NCBI GenBank assembly: GCA_024305405.1
Contig: JAKNDB010000110.1
Location: 3,348,001 to 3,412,000 of the forward strand
Length of the DNA: 64,000 bases
From: Dirofilaria immitis
Lineage: Eukaryota; Nematoda; Chromadorea; Rhabditida; Onchocercidae
Reading direction: 5' to 3'
Under the pieces are notes generated by a model. That model was not told the origin of the DNA and ran no database searches. It saw only the letters and a list, made by a program, of their open reading frames with translations. Shown one piece after another: positions 24,979 to 51,998 of the stretch. Each line of letters opens with the position of its first letter. Positions within the stretch are counted from its first letter, which is position 1. The position numbers and the translations under genes are program-made.

Positions 24979-27025
24979 ATTATGAGTGTCTGCATTGGGA
25001 GCCTAGTGAGTATAGAGACGCCTTCTCATGAGCCCAAAGTGAGAGCTAGTTGGGTCTTCTTATCCTCTAGCTCAACTCATTAGTGGTATATTGATACCTG
25101 TCGAGTAGAAGATTTAACTTTGATTGATGAGTATAGTTGAGTGGACGACTTGCCCCGAAGAGGCACATGGATTAAATTTCGCTGCCGCCGGCTGCTCCTT
25201 CCATTCGATTTTTGTTTGTGGCCGCTGAGAAGAGGAGAGACCGTCTAATCGGCGATGCCCGTAATTCAATCCGGACGGCAGCACTTCGTGTGGTGTGCCT
25301 TGATGATGAGGCTCTCCTCAGTGCACTTCTTTCACTTTGTGGTCATTAAGCTCCATTGCCTAACATTACTATCCACTATCTTCACCTGCTGCTGGTAGTG
25401 GTTGCCTAATCTTATCTCACTAGTTGGTTCCACTCACAATATTTTCCTGTTCCGGGTGCCTCCTAATGTATACGATTCCTATAATATCCGCGGTGGTGGT
25501 CTTGCTTCGAGTGATATTCTCATCATTCACAACTACTCATTTGTCATACCTGCTACTATCTACTTATTTTAGTGCCTGTTGTTTTCAGGCTTGGTTATAC
25601 TTCCACACTAAATGTCTTCTCGCTGTTTGACGAAGCAGTGATATGTTGCCGCACTTTTTACTCGAAATACTAAACTGCCGGAAGCAGAACGTCAAGCATT
25701 TTTAAAACTGAAATCCCGAAATTTGTCCTTAGGTGTCCATTGGCTATATGCAGCATTATTCATTTAGCAAAAAGCAAACTGGTGACAATGGAAGCTGATG
25801 CACAGATTCATAGCACCTTATAATTGATGACATGACATCTACCCGTATCGTTTTGGTTACTTCATGTCTCGTTTTATCATCTCCTGTTTCACGCTTATTA
25901 ACCGTATAAGTTCATTTCGAAACTCGATTAAACTATTAGCAATTTAAATTTTTGAAGCAGTTTTAATTCGCTTATTCTATGCTATGCAGAGAAAACTGCG
26001 GAGATCGGTTTTTCATTTTAGTTCATTTCTCACCGTAAAATTTTTTAAAGTTGTAACCTTGTTCCCCGTTTGCCCATCTTTCTGCTCGCTCTCGTCCCTC
26101 TATCCCATTCCTTTTTCAAAAATTATTTAATTAATTATTTAATTATAAGCATCTCATTTAATAAAGGAAAATATTGAATGAAAGTTTACAGAAACATGCG
26201 CTAAAGCGAATTGTTAGATGGTAGATATTTGTGGTTGTTCCACGCACAGATTTTTAAATGCTTCTGTGAACGCTTTGAGATCTGTTGTTAGCTTTTGTGC
26301 TTACATATGAAGTTATAGCCAGTGAAAGGGTATACGCGTATGCTGCTGCATCCTTGTTATCCAATATTTCAATGATTGGCTCCTATGTTTGTTCCTGCTA
26401 ATTATAGATTTCTAATTTATTTTTTGATTATTTGTGACACAAGCTAAATCAGGAACAGTGATTTAGTGAAGTTGAGATTTTATAGCACTGAATTATTTCG
26501 AGAATAAACGAAAATTAGTTAGAGTCTGGAAGGTCCGGAAAGGTACACAAGGAATTAATAAAAGTCAATTAAATAGATCTGATTAGTAGTGAAGGAAGCA
26601 AAAAGTCGTTGAGGTGTGGATGTTTTGAATGGATTGTTGGAGTTTTGCTGTTGTAAGGAGAATGTTATTAAACGCTGTTAGGACATATATAAAGATTAAT
26701 ATTGACACTTAAAGGTGGATGTTGTGAGGATAGAAGTAGACCGATAGGTAATACATAATTATCAAATGAAATAGTTTAGGGTGAAAAGGGTACTATTATT
26801 ATTTGAAGGCCTAAATTATGAAATACTAGTTATCAGTCTATACATAAATGCTAATACTTTTCACGCTTCCTTATTGTATACGTACGCTGTATACTTCATA
26901 CATAGTTACTTCATGATGGGCCGTTGCCTCCTCGCTACTGTAGATATTGGTGTAAGCTTAATGAAATTAACAGTTGTGGATGTGTTAAATGGTTGCAGCG
27001 CGCTGCTACGTTCAGCGCATGTCTG

Positions 27026-41154
<14,129 letters not shown>

Positions 41155-44100
41155 GTTGATCTATGATGCTTTTTCGCATTTCACTTTGATTAGGTTTATT
41201 GAACCAATGATTGCACAAGTATGAAACTAACATGTATTCAGCAGTGGTAAAACAGTAAACTAATGGTAGCTAGTTTTTTCTTGTTAAAATTTGTGAATTT
41301 TGATGAATTTGTCAATTTTCAAGCGTTATTAGCAAATAGAGTAGAAAACACAAAATTTGTGTCGTTTCACATTTTGCCCATGAAATTGTGAAATTTTCCT
41401 ATTCAACAGACCTCTTAGCGTAATTATCATTCGCTAAATATCGACTCTTGTTTTTTCTTTTTCTTTTTCTTTTTTTTTTTTTTGGTCTTGTAACTGCTTA
41501 TGGAAAAATATTATCAAAAATTCGGACAGAAATTATAGTATTAAAAATACGATTTGCTGCAATAATTATTGAATTTTTGTTTGATGGTTTACATTACGGC
41601 AGTGCTTAGATTGAGATTCATTGCAGATAGAACGATGGATTTACTTTTAGATGATACTCACAATAGAACTTTTCCATATGCGGGAGTAATTTGCCTATTT
41701 GAGCATTTTAATTTTCCATCTGGATTTGTTTTTCCAGATGAAATTTGAACAGTTTGTTATTCAAAATTATAAATTATTGATTTGTATGGGAACAGTTGCA
41801 TTTTCAAGACATTAATAGCATTGAAATAAAACAGGTCAGTTATAGATTTCGTTTGATTGCTGTGGATTATGTTTATGTGTATGTATGTATGTTTTTGTAT
41901 TTATATTTGTGTGTTACGCAGTGAGTAAAATTTTTCGTATTGATGGTTTATGCGTGCGGCATGATATAAGTGAAATATGCTTCATGATTGTTTTTTTTAA
42001 TGCAAAAGTTCGTTCTCTTTTTTTTCCAGTTTATTTTTCGCAGTGAATATGAATTGTACATAAAATAGTTTGATTTCTTACTTGTTACGGTGATTTCCAT
42101 TTTTATTTTACCTTTCCATTATGATTTTTGTTTGCTTTTCATATTTCTCGAATGATTAAATGTCGTCTCATATTGTCAGCATCTGTTTGTTTCCGTTTTA
42201 ACATTCTTAAATCTAGCATTAGTTCCTCTTTAATGCTGTATTCCAGAGTTGCATTGTTCATTATTTATTTGGGGTTTGCTTTAGGGGATACCTATCTTGA
42301 TAATAATAAAAGTAGCAATTTTGGTGATAATTTTCTCTTTATCTTAAATGTAACAGTCGGTAAGCGAGATATATTTTCGTTTTTTTTCTTTCCCTTGGAT
42401 CCTCGGTTTTCCAACCTCCATATATAGCGTTCGTGGATGAGCGGGTGTCACATTTGTTTGTTTGTTTGTTTTTTTTTTTTTGTTAAAGTCAATGTCATGC
42501 ATTTTGCGACAGTACACCTGTTTGCTGGGTAGCATTCTGGTCTGTCAAAGATATCAAAACAGTTATCGTTTCCAACTGTCTCACCGAAATACTTTCTGGG
42601 GATTGTATGCGCGGCTGCTGTTTTTGCCAGAATGTTATCCATATTTGATACAATTCTTGAACGATTTATCGTGAAATGAGCAAATATAATTTTTTTAAAC
42701 GGTGATATGATTAGGATTTTCATTAACAATTACATTATATTGATGAATATTGATATGGACTCCTGGCATTGCGGCATTCGAGGTCAAAGCATGTAAGCCG
42801 ATTTCTGTGCAAAGCTCACTCCAATTATAGCATTTCAGTCAGCATTAGTCCAGTTTGTATTCGATAACTTATTATAGTGATATCCCTTAAATCTTCGAAG
42901 AAAGATGGTATGGTGGGCTCTTCCTGACCTGCCATTGCTTTCATTCATATGCATTCTCACAGCCGTGGAGTATTGCGTTAGTGAGTGGAATTTGGCGCAT
43001 ATTTCATACTTCGGATGGGAGGGAGAGGGTCGTAATTTTGAATCTCGTTGTAGGAGCTGATGATATACTGTGTTCCGGAATTTGAGACGTGAAATAAAAG
43101 CATTGGAAATAATATTCAGCTGTAGAGAAAATCAATTGAATATTTTGAGTTCAAAAATAAATGGATTTAAAAAATGAATTGGATCGATGGATTTAAGTAG
43201 CATGAATAGATCTTCCCTATCTCATTGGGTACACATGATTCTCAAATATTGTGTACCTGGATCTACCATGTCATCTAAGTATTCATTTTATTTTTTCTTC
43301 CCAGCGTGCCTTGTTGAAATGCTGTCACACCGTTTGTTTGACGAGATGGCAAAGTCGGTTCCTTCGTTTCACACGAAATTGAAGCTTATTTTTGTCTTTT
43401 CAGTGACTAATTTCGTATATGTCAGATATATAAGATCCTAAATTAACAATCATAATATTCAAATGTTGTTTAAATGGGATTTATCTGAATTCATTCATTT
43501 ACTAAAAATCCCACACAAGTATGAGAATTACTAGAAACTATTCCTTTCTCCTCAATTTGTTTAGATTGCCTTTCAATTTGTTCTCTATTAGTGATCCTAA
43601 TTTTCAGACTTCTTCATTATATCTGTTTATTTTCAAATGTTTGTGTGATTCATTTTTTTCTTATATTTTATAGTTCAATTGAGTTCTCCAAACTTTAATT
43701 CCGATCAAACGGAGCGAAGTGTTGATTCAATGTTGTCAATTTTATGTGTGTTTTATACTTGTAATAACTTATCCAATTGTTTAATATGTTTTCTTGTTAT
43801 ACTATATACTATATAGTTGTTCCTCACTTTGAACAGCTCAACAGTAGATCATGTCATACGACAGAAGTGTTTTATACTGCATAAAAAGAAATGCTGCATA
43901 TAGTTCCATAATTTTGAAAAATTTCTATTTTGATCGGACATTTCACAAATTCTTTTTCAAATCGGACATTTAACAAATTCTTTTTCAAAAGGAATGATGC
44001 AACAAAAAGGTGTTGATCAAATGTGAACTCTAACTCTGATAATTATGTGTTGGACATTTCAAAGTGCTTTTTTCACTGCATTCTTTTATTACTGCTCTTC

Positions 44101-45483
44101 AATGATGTCCTCCATGAGCCAGAATTTGCATGAAAAAATTGAATGAGTTTCTTGTAAGGTTTCTTTTGTTCTTTTCGTTGAAATCATATTAAATTTTTTT
44201 TCTCGGTTGTTTCGATCAAAAACTATGAAATTATTAACGTTGACCTAATAAAGCAGTAACTGTAGAGTAGCACCAAATTGAACATATGTATGTTTTTTCT
44301 ATGAGAATGATCAAATTGGACAATTCCTAATATTACTTCTGAAAATCTAAGGATATATTTGCTAGCATGGTTGATGATAACGCCGTTTGAAACATGGCAG
44401 AAGAGTCTGCTCATAACATTATAGGAAATTGTGCTGAATCAATGTTTACACAACTTGCAGATGCTATATCTGAGCAAATTCAACAAGCTGAATAACGGGA
44501 ACTCACTCTCTCTCTCTCTCTTCTATTACTCTTGTTTCAATGATTTCATTTTTAATTTCATCCGCAATTTTTCGGAAACATTTCCATCCTTCTCACTAGT
44601 GTTTGAATGATGGTCATTTTTCAAAGCTTATTGGTTTCTTTTGAGGAGATAGATAACAATTCTTTGTGCTAAATTTGTACGTTTTTTTTGCACTTTTATT
44701 TAAAATTGGTATTATTAATTATAATGAAAATGAACGTATATCTTGGGCATATTAAAAATTAACTGTAAGTTACTATTTTTAATATATCACTTTAGCTAAT
44801 TATCAGCTATTAGACCTTAAATAACTTGCTAAATATGGTATGCAAGAAGTATTCGATACATTAGAGAAATTCTTCGTTTATTTTGTTATTTGATTAAATT
44901 GTGATGTGAAAAGTAATGTTAGAAAAATTTTCAAAAAGTATGAAATTTATTAATTCATTGTTAGAAGCACAGTATATATACTTTTATCCTATCTACTTAC
45001 TTCATTGAAAGATATATGCTAGTTTCCAATGTTTGTCCAACTCGAACACTTTCATATATTCTTGCCATATTGTTCCTATCCGACCCTTATCTCTCGTTCT
45101 CCTCAATCGCTTTTTTCAACTTTTGCTTTATCCATCTCCTAGTGAAAAATCTTTCATTTCTGTTGTCAATATCTTCTCGTATAATCTTGAAATTTTACGG
45201 CTATATTAAAATTATGGTGCGAACTTATTTGTCAAAAAAAAAAAAAAAAAACGTGACAAATGGTTGCGATGTATCTATTAGATGAAATTTTAGAAGAGAA
45301 AAGGGAAAGGAAAGGAGAAATTTGTCTATTATATTAATTCTAATATGTTTCTATTATTTATATTGCAAGTTGAGTCATTTTATCGATTGTATTATACGAA
45401 TTGAACGAAAATGAATAAAACTGACATCACATACTGTTCCTCAGGTGTCTAACTATTAATAAATCATTGGTACAAAATTATTC
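41155..45483. other. ctbp-1 3-prime region and intergenic sequence
   Basis: The left part is probably the ctbp-1 3-prime UTR, with an AATAAA near 41825. The rest is AT-rich, with a 28-base tandem duplication at 43933-43988. Short open frames at 42.1-42.7, 43.2 and 45.0 kb show no domain or exon structure that I can support. Confidence 0.5.
43933..43988. repeat. 28-bp tandem duplication
   Basis: ATCGGACATTTcACAAATTC followed by TTTTTCAA is repeated head to tail, with one difference (c to a) in the second copy. Confidence 0.9.
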
Positions 45484-47141
45484 ATGGCTCAAGTACCTCC
45501 ATCACCGTGGTCCAGATGGGATGCTCCTGGTTAGCCTCTGATTTTTTTTTTTTTTTAATTTGACAATTATCACAATTCACATACCTTTCCGTAATTGCGA
45601 TATTTATCCAATAACTAAGCAAACTTGAATAATTCCTTCTGCAAATTTTTTTGCCTTAAATTTGTATATTTGCTATGAATATGTGACTTGGAAATTGTGA
45701 GTAAATAAGTCCTATCCGCCTTTCCTCATGATCTAGTTGTAGATATAGTCATCTTCATTATGACTTATCCAGAATTTTTTCCAAACTATTTAAGCTCTAA
45801 CGAGATTTTTATGAATGGTTTTAGGTTTTCAGTATGTATTAAATAAGACCAAATCATCATTTCCGCTACAATACGATACTGGATTTGAAAATTCTGGAAC
45901 ACAATTTGAAAACGCAACACAACAAAGATTGGTGGGAGCTAGTAAACTCCTTGATCAAAAGTCAAATTGTAAGTTAATGAAATAACTAAGCAATGAAATT
46001 ACAGTTTTTACAGTATATGCATATATTAGAAAATATAGTTCGTAGCTTTATTCTATTATGAAACGATTTATTTTTTCCCTTATCATTTATTTCGTCAATT
46101 AATTAAATGAATTGCGAAGCTAGTCATAACATAATTCAAATGAGCGATTCTTAACACCGGCAAATTTATCACTTTCATAAAACTTCTCTTCATTGAAATA
46201 ACCTTTTAACATCCTTTCTTTTTTAAATATAACTTCAAATCTGCTCATTTGCTGCATGCTGTTATTTAGTTATGAGGAAAACAATTTTATATTTTCCTAA
46301 TTTTATGAGATAGTATTTATAATAAATATAGGAATAACAATCGCTATAATTAATTATCCATTTCTATACATTTGGGATATTTGTTTGAGTTGGAAGTTAA
46401 ACTTTTTCTGGCTGTTTTTTGTAAATAATTTGCAGCAAATGATCTAAATTTTATTGACTGTATATATGGAGTAGAAAATTCTCCAATTCGTTTCTGTGGA
46501 ACAGTGTTTAGCAAGTTCTGGATGTTGCGGAACAACGTGCTGCAAAAATCGCTCATGGTTGGCTATCTTTTGCATTTTTCCAAGAAGTTAGTTAAGTGAG
46601 ACTACAGATTCTTCCCATGCTTTAATTAAGTCTTTTTTTGACTTATTATATACATTCGAGGGTTCTTCCTAGCTTTCTACATTTTGCAAATTCCAAAAAA
46701 TTGAAACTAATTAAAAAAAAAAAAATTAAGGAGCAATTTTACAGGCAAGAAAAGTACGTTTGGGCAGTTGCACTTCTTGCTATATTTTGTTCTTTTGTAA
46801 TTCTCTTTTATTTGTGACATTATTTTGCTGGTTGTATAATCGGTCTAGGGATAAGCGCCAGAAACGATTTATTAGCGAATCAATGGATGGAATGAGTCCA
46901 GCGGTGTCGCAAGTTTGTTCCAAATAAAATTTATTAGATTGCAGAATATTTTGAAAAAACTGATTTTTTTTTGAAAAAGAAAATGAACTACTTATATCCA
47001 GTTCCAAATGAATGAATGTTGTATGAAATTAAATTTCAAATTCTATTTCTTCGATTTAATTTGCAGGCAAATCTAACTGCAATTGAAAATCGTATCGAAA
47101 GTGGTTATTATCCATATGTTGGTGGACCTAATCAATATTAA
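45484..47141 (+). CDS. Small unrecognised five-exon gene
   Basis: Exons: 45484-45529 (ATG), 45825-45968, 46436-46557, 46849-46912, 47067-47141 (TAA). The predicted product is about 150 residues, soluble, with no signal peptide or membrane segment. It starts MAQVPPSPWSRWDAPG and ends GYYPYVGGPNQY. The middle is Gln/Asn-rich and then charged (VLDVAEQRAAKIAHG, DKRQKRFISES). Exons 1, 2 and 5 are phase-consistent as read. Exon 3 (AA at 46513-46514) and exon 4 (GGG at 46848-46850) each need one added base to join, the same defect seen in neighbouring conserved genes. I do not recognise the family. Three-dimensional Golgi SNARE-like wording in exon 2 was considered but not supported downstream. Confidence 0.5.
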
Positions 47142-48340
47142 TATTTAGAAAACCTTTCTTCAATTATGATATCAACACAGGCATGCAGAATGTAAATAAA
47201 TCTCTTCATTGGTTTAATATATGCAAATTATTTTTGATCACTTTATTTGCAGCAAGACATGTATGATCAACGAAAAAAAGTCTAGATTTTAAATGACTTC
47301 AGGAAGACTGATTAGAGAATATAAATGAATCAATAAATATAAGAGTATATTAGAAAGTAAATCTTAGCATCTATTGCTATTATTTAGTTGAATGATCGAT
47401 GAGATCCGATTAAGCTAATTATATGCATTATGAATCCCTCAACCTATGCCTGATCGACAAAAGATCCATATAAAATGATCTCTGCAGTGTGACTGGAGTA
47501 CAAACAAGTTGATTAGAAATACATCGATTTTATTCATTTGATAGTAAATATAGAAATGTGTGCAAATTGTTGATCAACATTACGAGTGCAATGATTTTCA
47601 TGGATCTCAAGATCATGCTACGATAAACTATGATTTTATTAAACATGGATTTGTAAATTATATAGCTAATCACTTAGAGAAGATGAAATTACAATACCCG
47701 ATTATGACACCAGCTTAGATTCCGGTTACATGAAATGCTAAATGCAGAACGATTACTTAAATATTATATTAACGAGGCTTCTTTCTGTGTTTCATTATTT
47801 GTTAAAATAATCTCATGAAATTATAGTGGAAGCAATTTTAGAATGGAATAATAACTGGTAGGATGTTGATGTACCATTTGTTTCATTTTCTCCAAAATTC
47901 ATTTACTACTACTGTTTAAATTCTTCTATTAGTGGCAGATATTTTTTGGAATCAAATTTCCCATATAAACCGATTAATACAATTTCGAGCAGAGAAGTTT
48001 TATAAAAATTAGATTTTAATGTTGAATTAATCTTATTTATTAGTTGATTTAGTATCGATTATTTGTTTAAGTCAGTTATTGTGACGAGCAAATCTTTTGT
48101 TACTTTTTTTTTTAAATTTTAAATCAACTTCATCGTTAAAAATGCAATATAGTCATATGAATGCTGAAACCAGAATATGAATGAATAATGGGTGAGAATC
48201 GAATTTTTATAGTCTAGAAAGAAAAGACTGTTTCATGGATTCAACGAAGAAACATTGTCTTTTGAGAGAAATTTGATTTTGAATCTTTCTTTCATGCATG
48301 TTATTTAAATATAATACAATTTATTTAATACTTATCAGTT
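47142..48340. other. Interval without a supported gene
   Basis: AT-rich. The left end should contain the 3-prime UTR of the small gene (AATAAA-type sites occur near 47194). The right end lies downstream of the fossil reverse transcriptase; I looked there for a continuation of its C-terminus or a domain V hairpin and found neither clearly. Confidence 0.5.
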
Positions 48341-49088
48341 TCTTGCTGAATATTTTTTTGGCACACATATGATGGTAATAGTTTCTCCATTCTCTTAGTA
48401 AAAGATTGAGTAATTTAATTACTAAACTTATGAATTGCCTATATTTGCTTTTTTTTTTCATTAATGTACGAGCTTTTTTAAGAAATTTTTTAATATTTTA
48501 CTTTACAAAAATAGTAATTAATTTTTTATTATATCCTTGTATATTATGATCGAAAAAGTCAAAACCATTTGTAATAAATATAATCTTTGTCCTCTTTTCT
48601 GATAGAGCTAAACTTCTCTTATGAAGAAAAGATGATACTAATGGCTTGACTTCATTTTTAATACTTCATATAGTGTTTCCTGAGATAATAAAGTCATCCA
48701 CATATCTGATTAAATTTACTCCACCCTTGATCTTCTGCTTCTGGTACCTAGTGTACCAAAACGACATTCTAATAACTTTTCAAGGCCATCCAAGGTTGGA
48801 GAGATTAACCATCTTACAGGATACCTAGAATTGTATGATATAAGGTTTTTGATTCTAGGATTCCAGCCTTTAACCAGCTATGAAGAATATTTTCTTCTCC
48901 ATATAAATATGCATCGTAAGGGATTCATGCTTAATGTTATCAAAACGCCCTTTGATATCACCTTCGAGTATCCACTGTGATCAATTGCACTTTGCTAGCA
49001 ATAAATGACAAACAGCAATAGTGTCTTATATTATTTCGGCTACCGTTTCCAACGCAGGCAGATATAAGTTTTCTGACAGCTCTCGTTT
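48341..49088 (-). pseudogene. Fossil group II intron reverse transcriptase/maturase
   Basis: Reading down the minus strand, blocks typical of bacterial group II intron-encoded proteins appear in the right order. They are LYLPALETVAE (about 49070-49037), WILEGDIKGRFDNIKHE (to 48924), SWLKAGILES, then ISPTL and DGLEKLLECRFG, then LIRYVDDFIISGN with the catalytic YxDD box at 48704-48693. They continue with GFDFF..NIQGYN, NIKKFLKKAR, and the maturase domain X motif LLREWRNYYHHMCAKKIFSK. There are in-frame stops before WILEGD, a small deletion removing the usual SYGFRP box, and several frame changes, so it is dead. No splice sites or nematode codon structure surround it. Ordinary nematode retroelements (LINE, BEL, Gypsy) do not carry this maturase motif. 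A Wolbachia source is likely given the host type, but that is inference. Confidence 0.85.
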
Positions 49089-50701
49089 GCAGTTTAAATT
49101 TCAGATTATTTCTGATTTATTGAAAAAGTTTACTTGAAATTATTGGGAATTTATTAAATTTCGCCAACTAGAACTTCAAGAATAAGTACTGCAGAAAGTA
49201 GTGGTAGTATGTATTTTCTAAACAAATACCACAGTTGTTGTATTTTACCTCTTCCGGGTAATGTTCATAGTATGTGGCATGATGTTGCTTCATTTCATAA
49301 GTAAAATGAAGCCGTAAATATTATATGCTTTATTCTCTCTCGAGTTTAGAGATATTATGACAGATTGAACAAGAATATGATTGAAAATGGATGCAAAATA
49401 TTAAATGAAATAAAGTGCTAATTGATAACAACTTTCTAAGTTGAATTTTATTCTAAAACATGATGAACAAAGATGTTTATATATACGTATATTTCTTCAT
49501 ATCAGGATAGAACGGTAATCCAACAATTATTTTTCAAATAAATCTGCTTTTTTGAAACACTTTTTTTTTTTTAAAGCAAAATACTTTTTTAATACTACAA
49601 TTAGATTTCAATTCAATTATTTTATGCGTGAATGAATTCAAAAGACCAACTTTGCTATTTTCACAAAACTTTACAGTTGATTTCCGAAAAGTTGAATTTA
49701 AAATGAAACGTTTTGAAAACAGAGAGATGCTTAAATATGCTACCGAATCCTTGCCATATTTCCTACTTTCTTACTATTTGCTATTAGCAGTGTACCGTTA
49801 CCAAACCTGATAGAAATATTTATCTATGAAGTTTATATTGATGCAGGATATGTTTCGGACTATCAAAATAGTTAGCATATTTCAAAAACGGTAGCATCCT
49901 TCCATATATGATTGAGACTTTAATATGACTCAATAATATCTGCTATGTGACAAAGAACAATTGTAGTGTTTTCCTGACACTAATTTCCTCATATTCTTTA
50001 TTTACTATTTGTTAAGTAATGTTTGTAAAATTGTTGTCAGTAATGATAGCCTTATTTGGAATACATGGTATTATAACTATTAATAACTGAGGTGTTCATA
50101 TTCAGACTGTGTAGCCATTCAGTACATTTCTATTTACTACAATATACTTGGTATACCTGTACACTTCCATATTGGAAAAAGTTTACAGTATCAACCATTA
50201 ATCTAATCCTCCATTGCATAATCTGGCCGATTTAGCTTCAGTGTTTTTGTTGGTATTTCAAATTTATTTGTTGGTTCGACTGTTGATTATTCTTAGCGTT
50301 TTTGGCTGTCACCAACCAGTATTGAACGATGATTTCTTGTCTTGCTCGAAGATTCTAAGGGTATACTTGAATTAAATTTGCAACCCATTCCAGTATTTTG
50401 ATAAGACATTTTGTAGTCTAATTGCAAGGAAACTACTTGTACTAAAATTTATCATGGCATGTTTAAACATAACAATATTATGCGTCAAAAATTATACAAT
50501 CATTAAATACATAAAACAGTGATTTAAGTATGAAGTGCAACTCAATTTGTCAACTATACGATTACAGAATTAATGATCAGCATGAGGTAACTAAGAAACA
50601 ACCAATTTGCAAACCAATAAATTGTGTTCTCAATGCGTTTTTCTGGATTCTAATGATAAAAAAATGGAACGACTGAATAGTGATTATACAGCAAAATATA
50701 T
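49089..50701. other. Interval between the fossil RT and the Tincar-like gene
   Basis: AT-rich. I could not extend the reverse transcriptase fingers domain convincingly past 49088. The right end should be the 3-prime UTR of the minus-strand Tincar-like gene. No other feature is seen. Confidence 0.5.
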
Positions 50702-51909
50702 TCAAACAATACTGGTAGCAAATTCAACTGAATCCGTAATGTGATTTGTTTGTCCACTAATACGAGCATTCTCTGCAGACTCATTACTTGATGTTAAACT
50801 GTAATTAGCTGAATCATCTTGACGCGAACTTCCAATATTAGTCTTAATCTGATGCCGTATCGAGGTACTTCCGCTAGCAATTGTGGTACGCAATGATTTT
50901 GGTTGCTGTTGAGCCCTCAGCGTTCGATCTCGATCAATATTCGACGTATTATGCTCATGACCCAAATTACCATACAGACTAACGGAACCAGTTGTACTGT
51001 TATTTACGAATCGTCCACCGCTGTAAATATTTTGTGAATTGGGCGACCCTGGCGTAGGTGCTCGTTGCGACGAATAGTTACTTGCACTGCCTTGACTAGT
51101 CAATGTCGATGTGGGCGTAAAACTCTGTTCTTGCTGAATTGTGCTAATCGCCGATGAAGCCTAAAAGTTCTCATATTAAAAGAAAGATCTACATGTGACA
51201 CATTAATATGTCGCATTTGCTAATTTGAAATATTCATTCAATCAATCAGAGTCAGGTCATTTTTCTAGGTTTTAGAATCTGCTATAGTAAACAATGCAAT
51301 CAGTGCTGTGCAACAGTACTTATTTTGTTATCATACCAAACTTATATTCAATAATGTTAGAGACATACAGCAAAACAACATGCTTTTCAGATTTTCAGCT
51401 AAATAATTATAAAAATTCAAATTTCGTTTTTATGTTATGTCATGGAAGATTGTGCAACGATGATATTAGTATCAAATTATTATTGCAAAACGAAAATTAT
51501 TATTAGTATTCGTGACAGCCGATTAATAATAATGAACGAATTCTCAAAAGGTAGCAACTCACGCCGATAAGCACAAAACCGTACTTCAAATATAAAAAAC
51601 CTAAAAAAGAAATAAGTATTGCACTACTAATAATTATGAGACATTTGTATCTGTCAGATTTTCTTGTATCGTATTTTAAATCATCATATAAATTCTAATC
51701 AAAGAGTGGACGTATATACTTAGCCTAACCTATTTTGAAGTAATAATACATCAGGATTTTAATGGTGCAATTTCTATAGAAATAAATAAGCAGACCTTGT
51801 CATATGATGAGGATTTGTCCAGTCCACTAGCTGAGAGATTTGTGAAACTTGCCGTTGCTGTGACCAGTTTCCATAAATGGATCCAGCACCAGAACTCTGA
51901 TGCTGTTGC

Positions 51910-51952
<43 letters not shown>

Positions 51953-51966
51953 GCTGTTGTTGTTGT

Positions 51967-51998
<32 letters not shown>

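Larger units (their letters stand above)
21157..27025. other. Interval upstream of ctbp-1 THAP exons
   Basis: No supported exon. The left part is AT-rich with an imperfect tandem duplication near 21399-21505. From about 23.8 to 25.6 kb the sequence is clearly richer in G+C and carries a GTGTG minisatellite and a GGAT run. This less AT-rich block lies 1.5-3 kb before the first recognised ctbp-1 exon and could be promoter or 5-prime UTR sequence, but I see no defining motif. Confidence 0.5.

Noticed and set aside
25640..25768. Coding-looking stretch containing LPEAERQAFLKLKSRN
   Set aside because: Short, lacks a clear start or splice sites, and cannot be linked to any gene. Chance cannot be excluded.
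45825..45968. Resemblance of exon 2 of the small gene to a Golgi SNARE N-terminal segment (QRLVGASKLL)
   Set aside because: Following exons lack a SNARE heptad region or a membrane anchor.
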